Source of the DNA: a virus
DNA length: 64,000 nt
Direction: 5' to 3' (one strand)
IMG/VR virus record: IMGVR_UViG_3300032087_003621
Location: 82,378-146,377 of that record
Numbering within the stretch: the first letter of the stretch is position 1; every line of letters starts with the position of its first letter. A program made the position numbers and the translations under genes. Below are positions 52,527 to 59,707 of the stretch, piece after piece. The notes under the pieces were generated by a model, which was not told the DNA's origin, did not search any database, and saw only the letters and a list, made by a program, of their open reading frames with translations.

Positions 52527-53005
52527 ACGGTTTTAGACAATTGCAGGAACGACTGACCGAAGAGGGATGGTTCGTTGGTTGGAATCTTCCTTGCTGTCAG
52601 ACGTGTGCTTGGAATGATGTTCCATACGAAGCGGATATGTCCAAAGTTTTATTCAATCACTCACAAGATTGCGAAGTTGATTTTGATACTGAGTGTGTAT
52701 CGTGTTACGGCGAAGGCGGCAGTTATGGCGAAGACGATGAACAGGAGTGGGTGGATTGTGAAGATTGTGGTGGCTCTGGATATCTTCCGTCTGATGAAAC
52801 ACCAGACTTCGAACCCGATACTACCGTAGAAGGTTTTGTTTGTTATCCACCTGAAGAAACAGTTGGTTCGCTATTTTGTTTCGATGGTTCCGAAGAGGGT
52901 TGCAAAAACCTGAAAGATGTGATACCATTAATAGAAGAATGTGGATGTACCGTTCACTGGAATGGTTCAGGCGATTCACGTGTAGAGATTTGTTGGAATT
53001 CGTAA
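52523..53005 (+). CDS. DUF6891-like protein with Cys-rich (DnaJ-type) insertion
   Basis: A 160-aa acidic protein. CCQTCAW near residue 25 and LFNHSQDCE resemble the DUF6891 pattern (CCxTC, H-QD). In the middle two CxxC pairs with glycine (CVSCYGEGG and CEDCGGSGY) look like a DnaJ-type zinc ribbon, probably an insertion. Function unknown; zinc binding is likely. Confidence 0.65.
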   Translation: MNGFRQLQERLTEEGWFVGWNLPCCQTCAWNDVPYEADMSKVLFNHSQDCEVDFDTECVSCYGEGGSYGEDDEQEWVDCEDCGGSGYLPSDETPDFEPDTTVEGFVCYPPEETVGSLFCFDGSEEGCKNLKDVIPLIEECGCTVHWNGSGDSRVEICWNS

Positions 53006-53328
53006 TGCATATACATAATAGTTTTCGGTATGACCAATTTGGTCGCAAACGTAAACCCCGCAAGCCAAAAGGAGAAGTCTGTGTCAAATATGTCCCGCCG
53101 AAGTTTCAGGAATGGAAACCGCAACCGTCAATCGCTCAAGAACGAGCGGCTGAGACAAAACGCTACGCATCGTGCGTGGCTTCTCCAACAGAGGCGAGAG
53201 GAGATAGTAAAGAATCTCCAAGATACACCGGAGACTACGTTATCGGAATCGCAACCCTCCACAAATCCAACGCTGTTCCTGTAACCAACAAAAAATACGC
53301 CACTGAAATTTCGGAGATGATTAGTTAA
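53005..53328 (+). CDS. Conserved hypothetical protein (107 aa)
   Basis: The ATG overlaps the previous stop (taATG). MHIHNSFRYDQFGRKRKPRK is a start typical of a small marine T4-like phage family. The rest is basic and probably largely disordered. It ends exactly where guaC begins. Confidence 0.7.
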   Translation: MHIHNSFRYDQFGRKRKPRKPKGEVCVKYVPPKFQEWKPQPSIAQERAAETKRYASCVASPTEARGDSKESPRYTGDYVIGIATLHKSNAVPVTNKKYATEISEMIS

Positions 53329-54378
53329 ATGCGAATTGATAATGAGGTCAAACTTGACTATAGTGATGTTTTATTAAGACCCAAACGGTCAACAATGGGG
53401 AGTCGGTCCCAAGTTGGATTAGAAAGAAAATATACATTTAGAAATAGTGGTCGAACCTATAGTGGTATTCCAATCATGGCTGCGAACATGGATGGTGTAG
53501 GCACAATTGGTATGGCACTTGAATTAAGTAAACACAAGTTGTTTACGTGCCTTGTAAAAAGTTGTGACTTTTATGATGTGATTCGTTCAGTAAAATCTTC
53601 TAACCAAGAAATCCAAGACAATTGGTATGCGATATCTACAGGTGTTAGTGATAAAGACATGGACAAACTGTTCACCTATAAATATGAAATAGAACAGAAC
53701 AGTTTTGATTTACCTTTTATCTGTGTAGATGTTGCTAACGGATATAGTGAAAGATTTATTCAAAGAGTCTCGGAGATTCGTGAACTCTTTCCAGACACAA
53801 CAATCATTGCCGGAAACGTGGTTACGCCGGATATAACAGAGGAGTTAATTCTACGTGGAGTTGACATCGTTAAAGTTGGGATTGGTCCTGGCAGCGTTTG
53901 CACTACTCGTATTAAGACTGGCATTGGTTACCCTCAACTCTCGGCTGTTATTGAGTGTGCCGATGCAGCTCATGGCCTTGGTGGTCATATTATTGCTGAC
54001 GGTGGCTGCTCATCTCCAGGCGATATCGTAAAAGCGTTCGCTGCAGGTGCAGACTTTGTAATGTTGGGTGGAATGCTTGCTGGTCATGATGAAGGTGGTG
54101 GAACTGTAGAAGGTGACAAAATTAAATTCTACGGAATGTCTTCAAAGGAAGCGCAAGGAGATGAATTCAAAGATTATCGAGCGAGTGAAGGACGGGTTGT
54201 GGAAATTCCTTACCGTGGGCCCGTTGACGCCACCATTCATGATATTCTTGGTGGTCTTCGTTCTGCTTGCACTTATGTTGGTGCCCGGACATTAAAACAA
54301 TTAAGTAAGTGTGCTACTTTCATTAGAGTTAACAATCAATTCAATGGAGTATATGCCGGTAATACAGTAGGTGAATGA
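53329..54378 (+). CDS. guaC: GMP reductase GuaC
   Basis: A 349-aa TIM-barrel enzyme of the IMPDH/GMPR family, converting GMP to IMP with NADPH. Evidence: [14 protein letters not shown] start, [14 protein letters not shown], the catalytic loop [21 protein letters not shown] (Cys near 187, GMPR-type SVCTTR-KTG), [25 protein letters not shown] and RASEGR. No CBS domains, as in GuaC. Length equals E. coli GuaC (347 aa). It would recycle guanine nucleotides from degraded host nucleic acids into the adenine pool. Confidence 0.93.
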   Translation: MRIDNEVKLDYSDVLLRPKRSTMGSRSQVGLERKYTFRNSGRTYSGIPIMAANMDGVGTIGMALELSKHKLFTCLVKSCDFYDVIRSVKSSNQEIQDNWYAISTGVSDKDMDKLFTYKYEIEQNSFDLPFICVDVANGYSERFIQRVSEIRELFPDTTIIAGNVVTPDITEELILRGVDIVKVGIGPGSVCTTRIKTGIGYPQLSAVIECADAAHGLGGHIIADGGCSSPGDIVKAFAAGADFVMLGGMLAGHDEGGGTVEGDKIKFYGMSSKEAQGDEFKDYRASEGRVVEIPYRGPVDATIHDILGGLRSACTYVGARTLKQLSKCATFIRVNNQFNGVYAGNTVGE

Positions 54379-54407
54379 TTGAATGTTCTATCAGTTTGTG
54401 ATATTAT
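54379..54407 (+). promoter_or_regulatory. Sigma70-type promoter of the Mom-like gene
   Basis: TTGAAT (54379-54384), 17 spacer, TATTAT (54402-54407). Predicted start is at the ATG (54414), so the mRNA would be nearly leaderless. No Shine-Dalgarno site is seen. Confidence 0.65.
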
Positions 54408-54413
54408 AATAGA

Positions 54414-55223
54414 ATGTCTAAATTCAATTACACTGTCAAAGAACTAAGAAAGTTTGATGCGACTGAGTTTGTTCAGAAGTATCATTACTCACCAGTTATG
54501 CCTAAACTTACCAAACACTTTCTCGGATTTTATCTTGAGAATGATTTGGTAGGTGTTCTTACTCTAGGTTGGGGAACTCAACCCAAAGCAACAATCAATA
54601 AAATGTTTACTGGTCTAGAGTCAAAAGACTACTGGGAAATTGGAAAGATGTGTATGCATCCTGATATGCCCAAGAACAGTGAATCTCAAATGTTATCAGC
54701 AACAGTTAAATGGATTAAAGAGAATCATCCTAATAAACTTTATCTCTACACTATGGCTGACGGTATCATGGGTAAGTGTGGTTATGTTTATCAAGCATCT
54801 AACTTCTACTTTGGTGAGAAGTATTGGACTAACGTTTACATGATGGAGAACGGTGAGAAGCTGCATCCACGTTCAACTAAAGAGCTGTGTAAGGAAAACG
54901 CCGTCTTCAGCAACCGAAAGAAAATTTTCTGGTTGACTTCCGACTTTATGGTTTCTAAGGGCATTCGTAAAATTGACGGATACATGTTTCGATACATTTA
55001 CCCTCTGAACAAGAAAGCTAAAAAGATGTTGAAGACTTCTAATTTAAATTGGACTAGGGACTATCCCAAAGATAAAGATTTAGAATGGTGGGATGTCACA
55101 GTACGAAAAGAAAAAAAGAAAATTGAACAACCTTCTTTTACCTTTGAAGATATTAAATACAATAAGAAAAATGTTTGTGCACATCAAACTGACGTGAATA
55201 CGCTCGAAGAATTCTTTCAGTAA
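54414..55223 (+). CDS. Mom-like DNA-modification enzyme (GNAT fold)
   Basis: A 269-aa protein resembling phage Mu Mom and its phage relatives, which convert adenine to N6-carbamoylmethyl-adenine. Features: KYHYSPVMPKL near residue 21, LVGVLTLGWG, EIGKMCMHPDMPKNSESQMLS and LYLYTMADGIMGKCGYVYQASNFYFG. This matches the family's N-eS-hlS, then aD---GHxGxxYqAsnF. The C-terminal ~90 residues are Lys-rich and may bind DNA. Such modification would shield phage DNA from restriction enzymes. It has its own promoter. Confidence 0.8.
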   Translation: MSKFNYTVKELRKFDATEFVQKYHYSPVMPKLTKHFLGFYLENDLVGVLTLGWGTQPKATINKMFTGLESKDYWEIGKMCMHPDMPKNSESQMLSATVKWIKENHPNKLYLYTMADGIMGKCGYVYQASNFYFGEKYWTNVYMMENGEKLHPRSTKELCKENAVFSNRKKIFWLTSDFMVSKGIRKIDGYMFRYIYPLNKKAKKMLKTSNLNWTRDYPKDKDLEWWDVTVRKEKKKIEQPSFTFEDIKYNKKNVCAHQTDVNTLEEFFQ

Positions 55224-55280
55224 ATTTCCATTTTATTTTCATATTTCGCTGTTGTGTTTTCAAAATATTTTTGGTATACT
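55222..55280 (+). promoter_or_regulatory. Promoter with shared upstream element
   Basis: TTGTGT (55252-55257), 17 spacer, TATACT (55275-55280). The 30 bases before the -35 (aaatttccattttatt... ending ttcgctg) are nearly the same as those before the promoter at 60.23 kb. No start-site inverted repeat here. Confidence 0.68.
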
Positions 55281-55311
55281 ATGTTTTTAAATAATCAAAA
55301 AGGAATGACAA

Positions 55312-56265
55312 ATGTCACACGAAGTTGAAACAATGGCATACGCTGGCGAAGTACCCTGGCATGGTTTGGGTGAGAAAGTATCTTCTGACCTGACACCTAT
55401 GCAGATGATGAGAAAGGCCGGTGTTGACTGGCGGGTAACTAAAGTGCCTACCGTTGCGATGTATGACGGTGAGATTATTCAAACGGGTACCAATGCCCTG
55501 ATTCGTGAATCTGATAACACGGTTCTCGCACCTATGGTTGGTGATAACTGGGAACCTATTCAGAACGAAGAAGCGTTTAACTTCTTCAATGAGTTCTGCG
55601 CTGCGGGCGATATGGAAATGCATACCGCTGGTTCTCTTAAGGATGGTAAGATTGTTTGGGTTCTTGCGAAGATTAAAGAGTCTTTTGATGTTCTTGGTAA
55701 AGACCAAGTTGATAACTACATGTTATTCTCTAATCCTCACATTTATGGTAAGTCTGTGAACATTCGCATGACGCCTGTTCGTGTGGTGTGTCAGAACACA
55801 ATGAACTACTCTTTAGGTATGGAATCTGTAAACGAAGCAATCGTTAACCATCGCAAGACTTTCAATCCTTCTGCTGTTAAAGAACAGATGGGTCTTGCTC
55901 ACGAGAAGTTTGAGTTATACAAAGATATGGCAAACTTCCTCGCAACTAAGCGATACACTCAAGACAATTTGTTGACATTCATGAACACTGTCTTTCCTGC
56001 GGCTAACACCAAGCGTAAAGAAGTAAAAGAGTTTAAAGAGTTGTCAACGACTGCCAAGAACACTATCGAATTAATCGATACTCAGCCTGGTGCTGACCTG
56101 TTTCCTGGCACTTGGTGGAATGCGGTAAACGCAGTCACTTATATGACTGACCACCAGTTAGGTCGAAGCGCAGATACTCGAATGGCATCTGCTTGGTTCG
56201 GTCAAAACCAAACTCGAAAGTTGAAAGCGATTAACACAGCAATTGAATATGCGGAGGCAGCATAA
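55312..56265 (+). CDS. DUF932 / phage-plasmid-like protein
   Basis: A 317-aa protein of the DUF932 (TIGR03299) family: start MSHEVETMAYAGEVPWHGLGEKV, then AGVDWRVTKVPT, VGDNWEPIQNEEAF, MTPVRVVCQNTMNYSLG and the end with ADTRMASAWFGQN. It is widespread on plasmids and phages; function is not firmly known. A good aaagga site lies before the ATG. The next gene starts one base after its stop. Confidence 0.9.
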   Translation: MSHEVETMAYAGEVPWHGLGEKVSSDLTPMQMMRKAGVDWRVTKVPTVAMYDGEIIQTGTNALIRESDNTVLAPMVGDNWEPIQNEEAFNFFNEFCAAGDMEMHTAGSLKDGKIVWVLAKIKESFDVLGKDQVDNYMLFSNPHIYGKSVNIRMTPVRVVCQNTMNYSLGMESVNEAIVNHRKTFNPSAVKEQMGLAHEKFELYKDMANFLATKRYTQDNLLTFMNTVFPAANTKRKEVKEFKELSTTAKNTIELIDTQPGADLFPGTWWNAVNAVTYMTDHQLGRSADTRMASAWFGQNQTRKLKAINTAIEYAEAA

Positions 56266-56266
56266 C

Positions 56267-56656
56267 ATGGAAATGGTTCATTATCGTTCACACAAAGAAA
56301 TCCCCACGAAGTATCGAAGAGTTATTCTCGATGAAGTGTTTGAGAAACGAGTGGCAAAAGTGCCACTCGCCTTGTGTAATGAAATCATTAACGCTCACCT
56401 AGAAGAACAACAAGAGTTGGAAACTCTGAAAGACTTCGAAGTGCGAGTCGTTAAAAACGACAAAGAGTTTGTAGGTAAATTTAAAACCCTACAAGATGCT
56501 GAGGTCTATATGGACCGAATGATTGACTTTGGTGAAGACCTATCTCCAGTAATGTTACTGACTCAGGCGAAAAGACCCATTCGTGCGTTTGTTAACGGCG
56601 GTTGGAGATTTGTTTTGCCTAAAGATACTTTAATAATCAAAGAGAGGGCTGCATGA
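56267..56656 (+). CDS. Hypothetical protein (129 aa)
   Basis: ATG 56267 (cgga-gg site inside the DUF932 end). Charged alpha/beta protein with YRRVILDEVFEKRVAKVP and a C-terminal GGWRFVLPKDTL. Coupled to the DUF932 gene and to the following gene (ATGA overlap). No family recognised. Confidence 0.7.
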   Translation: MEMVHYRSHKEIPTKYRRVILDEVFEKRVAKVPLALCNEIINAHLEEQQELETLKDFEVRVVKNDKEFVGKFKTLQDAEVYMDRMIDFGEDLSPVMLLTQAKRPIRAFVNGGWRFVLPKDTLIIKERAA

Positions 56657-56928
56657 AAACTAGAAAAGAACATACCGACATCAAAGGGTTTGTTGATGCC
56701 GCAAAGAAAGGTGTAGTGACGGTAGAGTTCACTAAAATTGACACTGATGAACTAAGAGTCATGCCTAGCACACTCAATCCTGAGTTGTCTAATCACAACG
56801 TGCCGGAGATTCTGGAACAGCAAGAGAGTTCTGACCATTTGGTGGTTTGGTCGCTCGACAAAGACTCCTGGCGGTCATTTCGGGTCAATACATTGGTAAA
56901 ATGGTACGAAGGATACCCTTCTGAGTGA
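56653..56928 (+). CDS. Hypothetical protein (91 aa)
   Basis: An ATGA overlap with the preceding gene. A small beta-rich protein (VVTVEFTKIDTDELRVMPST, then VVWSLDKDSWRSFRVNTLVKW) whose pattern of conserved MPSTLNPE and WSLDKDSWRSFR is the kind seen in marine phage early proteins. It is the last gene before the large inverted repeat. Confidence 0.68.
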   Translation: MKTRKEHTDIKGFVDAAKKGVVTVEFTKIDTDELRVMPSTLNPELSNHNVPEILEQQESSDHLVVWSLDKDSWRSFRVNTLVKWYEGYPSE

Positions 56929-56958
56929 AACTTCCATTATATCTCCACTTTTCACCCT

Positions 56959-57027
56959 CCCGTAAGTCCTTGATTCTATTAGGGTTTTTCCTTCTCCTTT
57001 TCCCCTTTAGAATCAAGGGCTTACGGG
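56959..57027 (+). terminator. 20-bp inverted repeat abutting a promoter
   Basis: Arms 56959-56978 and 57008-57027: CCCGTAAG-T-CCTTGATTCTA pairs with TAGAATCAAGG-G-CTTACGGG (19 Watson-Crick pairs and one G-T). The 29-base loop is pyrimidine-rich. The right arm ends exactly at the TTGACA of the next promoter. No T-run follows, so it could end upstream transcripts by pausing or define their 3' end, or serve as a binding site. Confidence 0.75.
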
Positions 57028-57067
57028 TTGACACTAGCCCCCAAATATGAGACAATACACTTGTATT
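57028..57067 (+). promoter_or_regulatory. Early promoter with inverted repeat at the start site (module 3)
   Basis: TTGACA (57028-57033), 17 spacer, GACAAT (57051-57056), and AATAC-actt-GTATT (57054-57067) around the start. Confidence 0.78.
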
Positions 57068-57080
57068 TGAGGAGAACACC

Positions 57081-57536
57081 ATGATTAATTTACACTTCCA
57101 CGGACGCATTAAGAATCGTAAAGTTTACGAAGAGTTTGCTCAAGAAGTGATTGACGAGTTGTTTCCTCGTGAGTTCACTAAGCGTGAGATTGATATTCAT
57201 ATCAAGTTTGCAATCGCTTGTGCTGAGGGTGCCTTTGGTTATGCTCAGGTTGGTGACCACGAAGACGAGTTCATCGTTGAGGTTGCTAAGGTTGTTATCG
57301 ACGGTGGGTTTCGACAAGCGACTGCTCGAGAGATTGCTGCGACGATTGCTCATGAGTTGACCCACGTTCGACAGTATGTTCGCAAAGAACTGAACGGCGA
57401 GATGACCAAGTGGAAAGGTCAAACGGTTCCTTATGGACCTCGTGGTGGTATCAAGATTAAATATAACAAACAACCTTGGGAGATTGAGGCGTTTGAGATG
57501 GAAGAATTTTTAACGGAGTTATTGTGGGCGCATTAG
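57081..57536 (+). CDS. HEXXH metallopeptidase-like protein (SprT-like)
   Basis: A 151-aa protein with AATIAHELTHVRQYVRKEL near residue 90: HEXXH zinc-binding motif with a further His (HELTH). After this come WKGQTVPYGPRGG and WEIEAFEMEEFL with a Glu that may be the third ligand. Similar single-domain proteases occur in marine phages. Target unknown. It has a tgaggagaa ribosome site and overlaps the HD gene by 13 bases. Confidence 0.78.
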   Translation: MINLHFHGRIKNRKVYEEFAQEVIDELFPREFTKREIDIHIKFAIACAEGAFGYAQVGDHEDEFIVEVAKVVIDGGFRQATAREIAATIAHELTHVRQYVRKELNGEMTKWKGQTVPYGPRGGIKIKYNKQPWEIEAFEMEEFLTELLWAH

Positions 57537-58039
57537 TAGAACAGGCTAAACTTTGGGGCGGAATGAAGCACAAAGGTCAAACACGGAAGTACACGGGCGA
57601 AGCATACTTCACACATTGTGAAGCAGTTGCAGAAGCTGTGAGTGCTTATTACGAACTGATTTTAAAAGAAGAAGCACCAGATGAAGTTATCGCGGCCGCT
57701 CTTCTTCACGATACTGTAGAAGATACGGATGCGACTCAGGAAGACATCGAAGAAATCTTTGGTGAGACCGTTGCTCGTTACGTTTGGTTTCTGACCAAAC
57801 CGCCTGAGTTTGTGGGCAATCGTGCGACTAGGAAAACGGTATACAACGCCTATCTTGCACAGGCTCCCACCGAAGTTAAAATCATTAAGTTCTTTGATAT
57901 GAAACATAACGCAAAGAGTATCGAAGAATATGACCCTAAGTTCTGGGAAACTTTTCGTGGTGAAACCATTCGAATGATGATTGCACTAGATATACCAGAT
58001 GTGACCAAACACTATCAGGGGTTTATTGATTCATTATGA
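57524..58039 (+). CDS. HD-domain hydrolase, MESH1/SpoT type (ppGpp hydrolase-like)
   Basis: A 171-aa single HD domain from a GTG start. KHKGQTRKYTGEAYFTHCEAV has the first His after the RK pattern. AAALLHDTVEDTDAT has the HD and ED pairs. VKIIKFFDMKHNAKSI has the final D-x-x-x-N. These four elements are those of RelA/SpoT hydrolase domains and small alarmone hydrolases (MESH1). It lacks synthetase, TGS and ACT domains. It would remove (p)ppGpp or related pyrophosphorylated nucleotides and so relieve stringent response during infection (inference). Confidence 0.85.
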   Translation: MGALVEQAKLWGGMKHKGQTRKYTGEAYFTHCEAVAEAVSAYYELILKEEAPDEVIAAALLHDTVEDTDATQEDIEEIFGETVARYVWFLTKPPEFVGNRATRKTVYNAYLAQAPTEVKIIKFFDMKHNAKSIEEYDPKFWETFRGETIRMMIALDIPDVTKHYQGFIDSL

Positions 58040-58749
58040 AAGCAAAAGTAATCACAATACTAGACGATAGTAACTCAGTTGCTGAATCCAATCGTCTAAT
58101 CGACTCTTCCAAGAAGGTGTGGAACAAATTTGATATCGAACCCTTCGAAGCGTCTACTCCAAAGACTATTAAAGGTGAAATGACATTTCATCAAATCACT
58201 TGGAACTATCCTTGGAATGGCCAAGAGGTTGTGGACTTTGCCACAGGCTTGACTAAGGTAGGATATCAAACGGCGGTCCCTGAAAAACGAATCGCCTGTT
58301 TCATGTCACATTATCGTTTGTGGTTAGAATGTATCACCCACGAAGAAGATTTTCTCATCTTTGAACATGACGCTGTGTTCCTTCGTAAACTGAATCTAGA
58401 TGTTTTGGAATCATCTACTAGGTCTGTGGTTGCTCTCAATCGTCCTCAACGTGGTGCAACGCCACGTGCTGATGCGTATCAACAAAAGATTGAAGAGTCT
58501 GCTACGAGTGCTGAGTGTGTGGTCGATGTACCCTATATTCGGTCTCAGGCGCATCCTGCGGGTCTGCCAGGGAACTCTGCTTACTACCTTAGACCATCGG
58601 GTGCGAAAAAACTAGTATCGCTTGTACACGATTATGGCGCATGGCCCAATGACGCTATTATGTGCAAACAACTGATGCCTCGAGCTCTGGGTTGTTTGTA
58701 TCCTGCGGCAACCATCGTTCAGGTTAGTCAATCGAGCACTACGCAATGA
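58036..58749 (+). CDS. Glycosyltransferase family 25-like protein
   Basis: A 237-aa protein with a DDSNSVAESNRLIDSSKKV start. The GT25 core follows: KRIACFMSHYRLWLECI, then FLIFEHDAVFLR (ExDxx acidic site) and GNSAYYLRPSGAKKLV. GT25 enzymes transfer galactose or similar sugars to LPS or proteins (also collagen in eukaryotes). The genome has a collagen-like fibre and sugar-nucleotide genes, but the acceptor cannot be told from sequence. It overlaps both neighbours by four bases. Confidence 0.8.
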   Translation: MKAKVITILDDSNSVAESNRLIDSSKKVWNKFDIEPFEASTPKTIKGEMTFHQITWNYPWNGQEVVDFATGLTKVGYQTAVPEKRIACFMSHYRLWLECITHEEDFLIFEHDAVFLRKLNLDVLESSTRSVVALNRPQRGATPRADAYQQKIEESATSAECVVDVPYIRSQAHPAGLPGNSAYYLRPSGAKKLVSLVHDYGAWPNDAIMCKQLMPRALGCLYPAATIVQVSQSSTTQ

Positions 58750-58928
58750 CAGAAAAAACCTATTTGATGATTTACGAAGGCAGAAAATTTCTGGTTGAAA
58801 CTGATACCTTGGTTGAAGCGATGGAAGCTGCAAATCGCCATTTCAAACCCCATAGTGGAATGTGGATAGCTAAGGAAACTCCTGATTATACCTACGAATG
58901 GAAGAAAATATACAGTCCCTTCATATAA
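58746..58928 (+). CDS. Small hypothetical protein (60 aa)
   Basis: An ATGA overlap with the glycosyltransferase gene; 60 aa with LMIYEGRKFLVETDTLVEAM and a Trp/Tyr-rich end. No family recognised. Confidence 0.64.
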   Translation: MTEKTYLMIYEGRKFLVETDTLVEAMEAANRHFKPHSGMWIAKETPDYTYEWKKIYSPFI

Positions 58929-58970
58929 CAAAAAGTTATATTCTTATTCTAAAATAGTCTAAAAAAAGTG

Positions 58971-59010
58971 TTGACAAATCATATCTCCCATGCGATAATT
59001 ACTTTGTAAT
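58971..59010 (+). promoter_or_regulatory. Early promoter with inverted repeat at the start site (module 4)
   Basis: TTGACA (58971-58976), 17 spacer, GATAAT (58994-58999), ATTAC-ttt-GTAAT (58998-59010). The preceding 45 bases are strongly similar to those of module 1. A short TATAAC-aaaaa-GTTATA hairpin lies at about 58924-58940. Confidence 0.82.
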
Positions 59011-59023
59011 TAAGGAGATAGAG

Positions 59024-59164
59024 ATGGATATAAACGATTTGAGAAATGAGTTGGATTGTCTGTTAGAGATTCGTGGTGAGTTGTGTGACGCTGACAATGC
59101 TCGTATTGAGAAGCGTATCACTGAGGTTCTCGCACTTGTACTTGAAGCGGAGGGTATGGCATAA
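59024..59164 (+). CDS. Small hypothetical protein (46 aa)
   Basis: First gene after module 4 with an aaggagatag site. It encodes a 46-aa two-helix protein (LRNELDCLLEIRGEL, then IEKRITEVLALVLE). Its stop overlaps the next ATG region. Confidence 0.62.
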   Translation: MDINDLRNELDCLLEIRGELCDADNARIEKRITEVLALVLEAEGMA

Positions 59165-59343
59165 TGGAAATTCTAAACTACGGAATCGGTAAGATTGTTC
59201 AAGAGTTTGGTGATGCTGGATACCCCGGCTTCCCCGCCAACTTTGAATTTGTTCAACGTCTGACTGAAGAAGGTTTCACCGTCGAGCAGGCCGTTGAGAT
59301 TTTGGAAGAAGCACGAGAAATTGATAATGAGGAGTTTGTATAA
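59164..59343 (+). CDS. Small hypothetical protein (59 aa)
   Basis: A taATG overlap at both ends; 59 aa, with LTEEGFTVEQAVEILEEA looking like a UBA-type or helical hairpin. No family recognised. Confidence 0.62.
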   Translation: MEILNYGIGKIVQEFGDAGYPGFPANFEFVQRLTEEGFTVEQAVEILEEAREIDNEEFV

Positions 59344-59618
59344 TGGATGGAAATGATTTTTTTGATTACTTTGTTCAACCGCTGTTGGACATGGACAACC
59401 TTGACCTTGGTACTCTTGCTGACCACACCTTACCGGATGGTTGGTACTTGACTCAAGATGGTCGTGATGATGTCGCAGACAAAGTTGGTTTAGCAATTCA
59501 CGATGCGTATTTCGATACGGGTGCTGCTGATGCTTGGGGTCCTGCCACTTTCTTCGACTGGTATGTCGATGGTGTACTGAACAAAGCAAAAGTACCTAAC
59601 ATGGATGTGGTCCACTAA
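59343..59618 (+). CDS. Small acidic hypothetical protein (91 aa)
   Basis: A taATG overlap; 91 aa with very high Asp content (17 or so) and several Trp. Strong negative charge is reminiscent of phage DNA-mimic inhibitors, but no specific family is recognised. Last gene before a terminator-promoter hybrid. Confidence 0.64.
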   Translation: MDGNDFFDYFVQPLLDMDNLDLGTLADHTLPDGWYLTQDGRDDVADKVGLAIHDAYFDTGAADAWGPATFFDWYVDGVLNKAKVPNMDVVH

Positions 59619-59624
59619 GTTTAT

Positions 59625-59694
59625 GGTCTTGACATTTCAAACGAAAATTCCTAAAATTGGTATGAGTGAAATGTCAAGACCGTATTTTTTTTTT
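59625..59694 (+). terminator. Terminator whose left arm contains the next promoter's -35
   Basis: A perfect 15-bp stem (59625-59639 with 59667-59681), 27-base loop, then gta and ten Ts (59685-59694). Inside, TTGACA (59629-59634), 17 spacer and TAAAAT (59652-59657) form a promoter with predicted start near 59664. Upstream transcripts include both arms and should stop; transcripts from the inner promoter lack the left arm and pass. Confidence 0.85.
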
Positions 59695-59707
59695 AATGAG
59701 GAGTAAT

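Noticed and set aside
53683-53690. TATAAATA-like sequence inside guaC
   Set aside because: Within coding sequence, with no late-type gene downstream.
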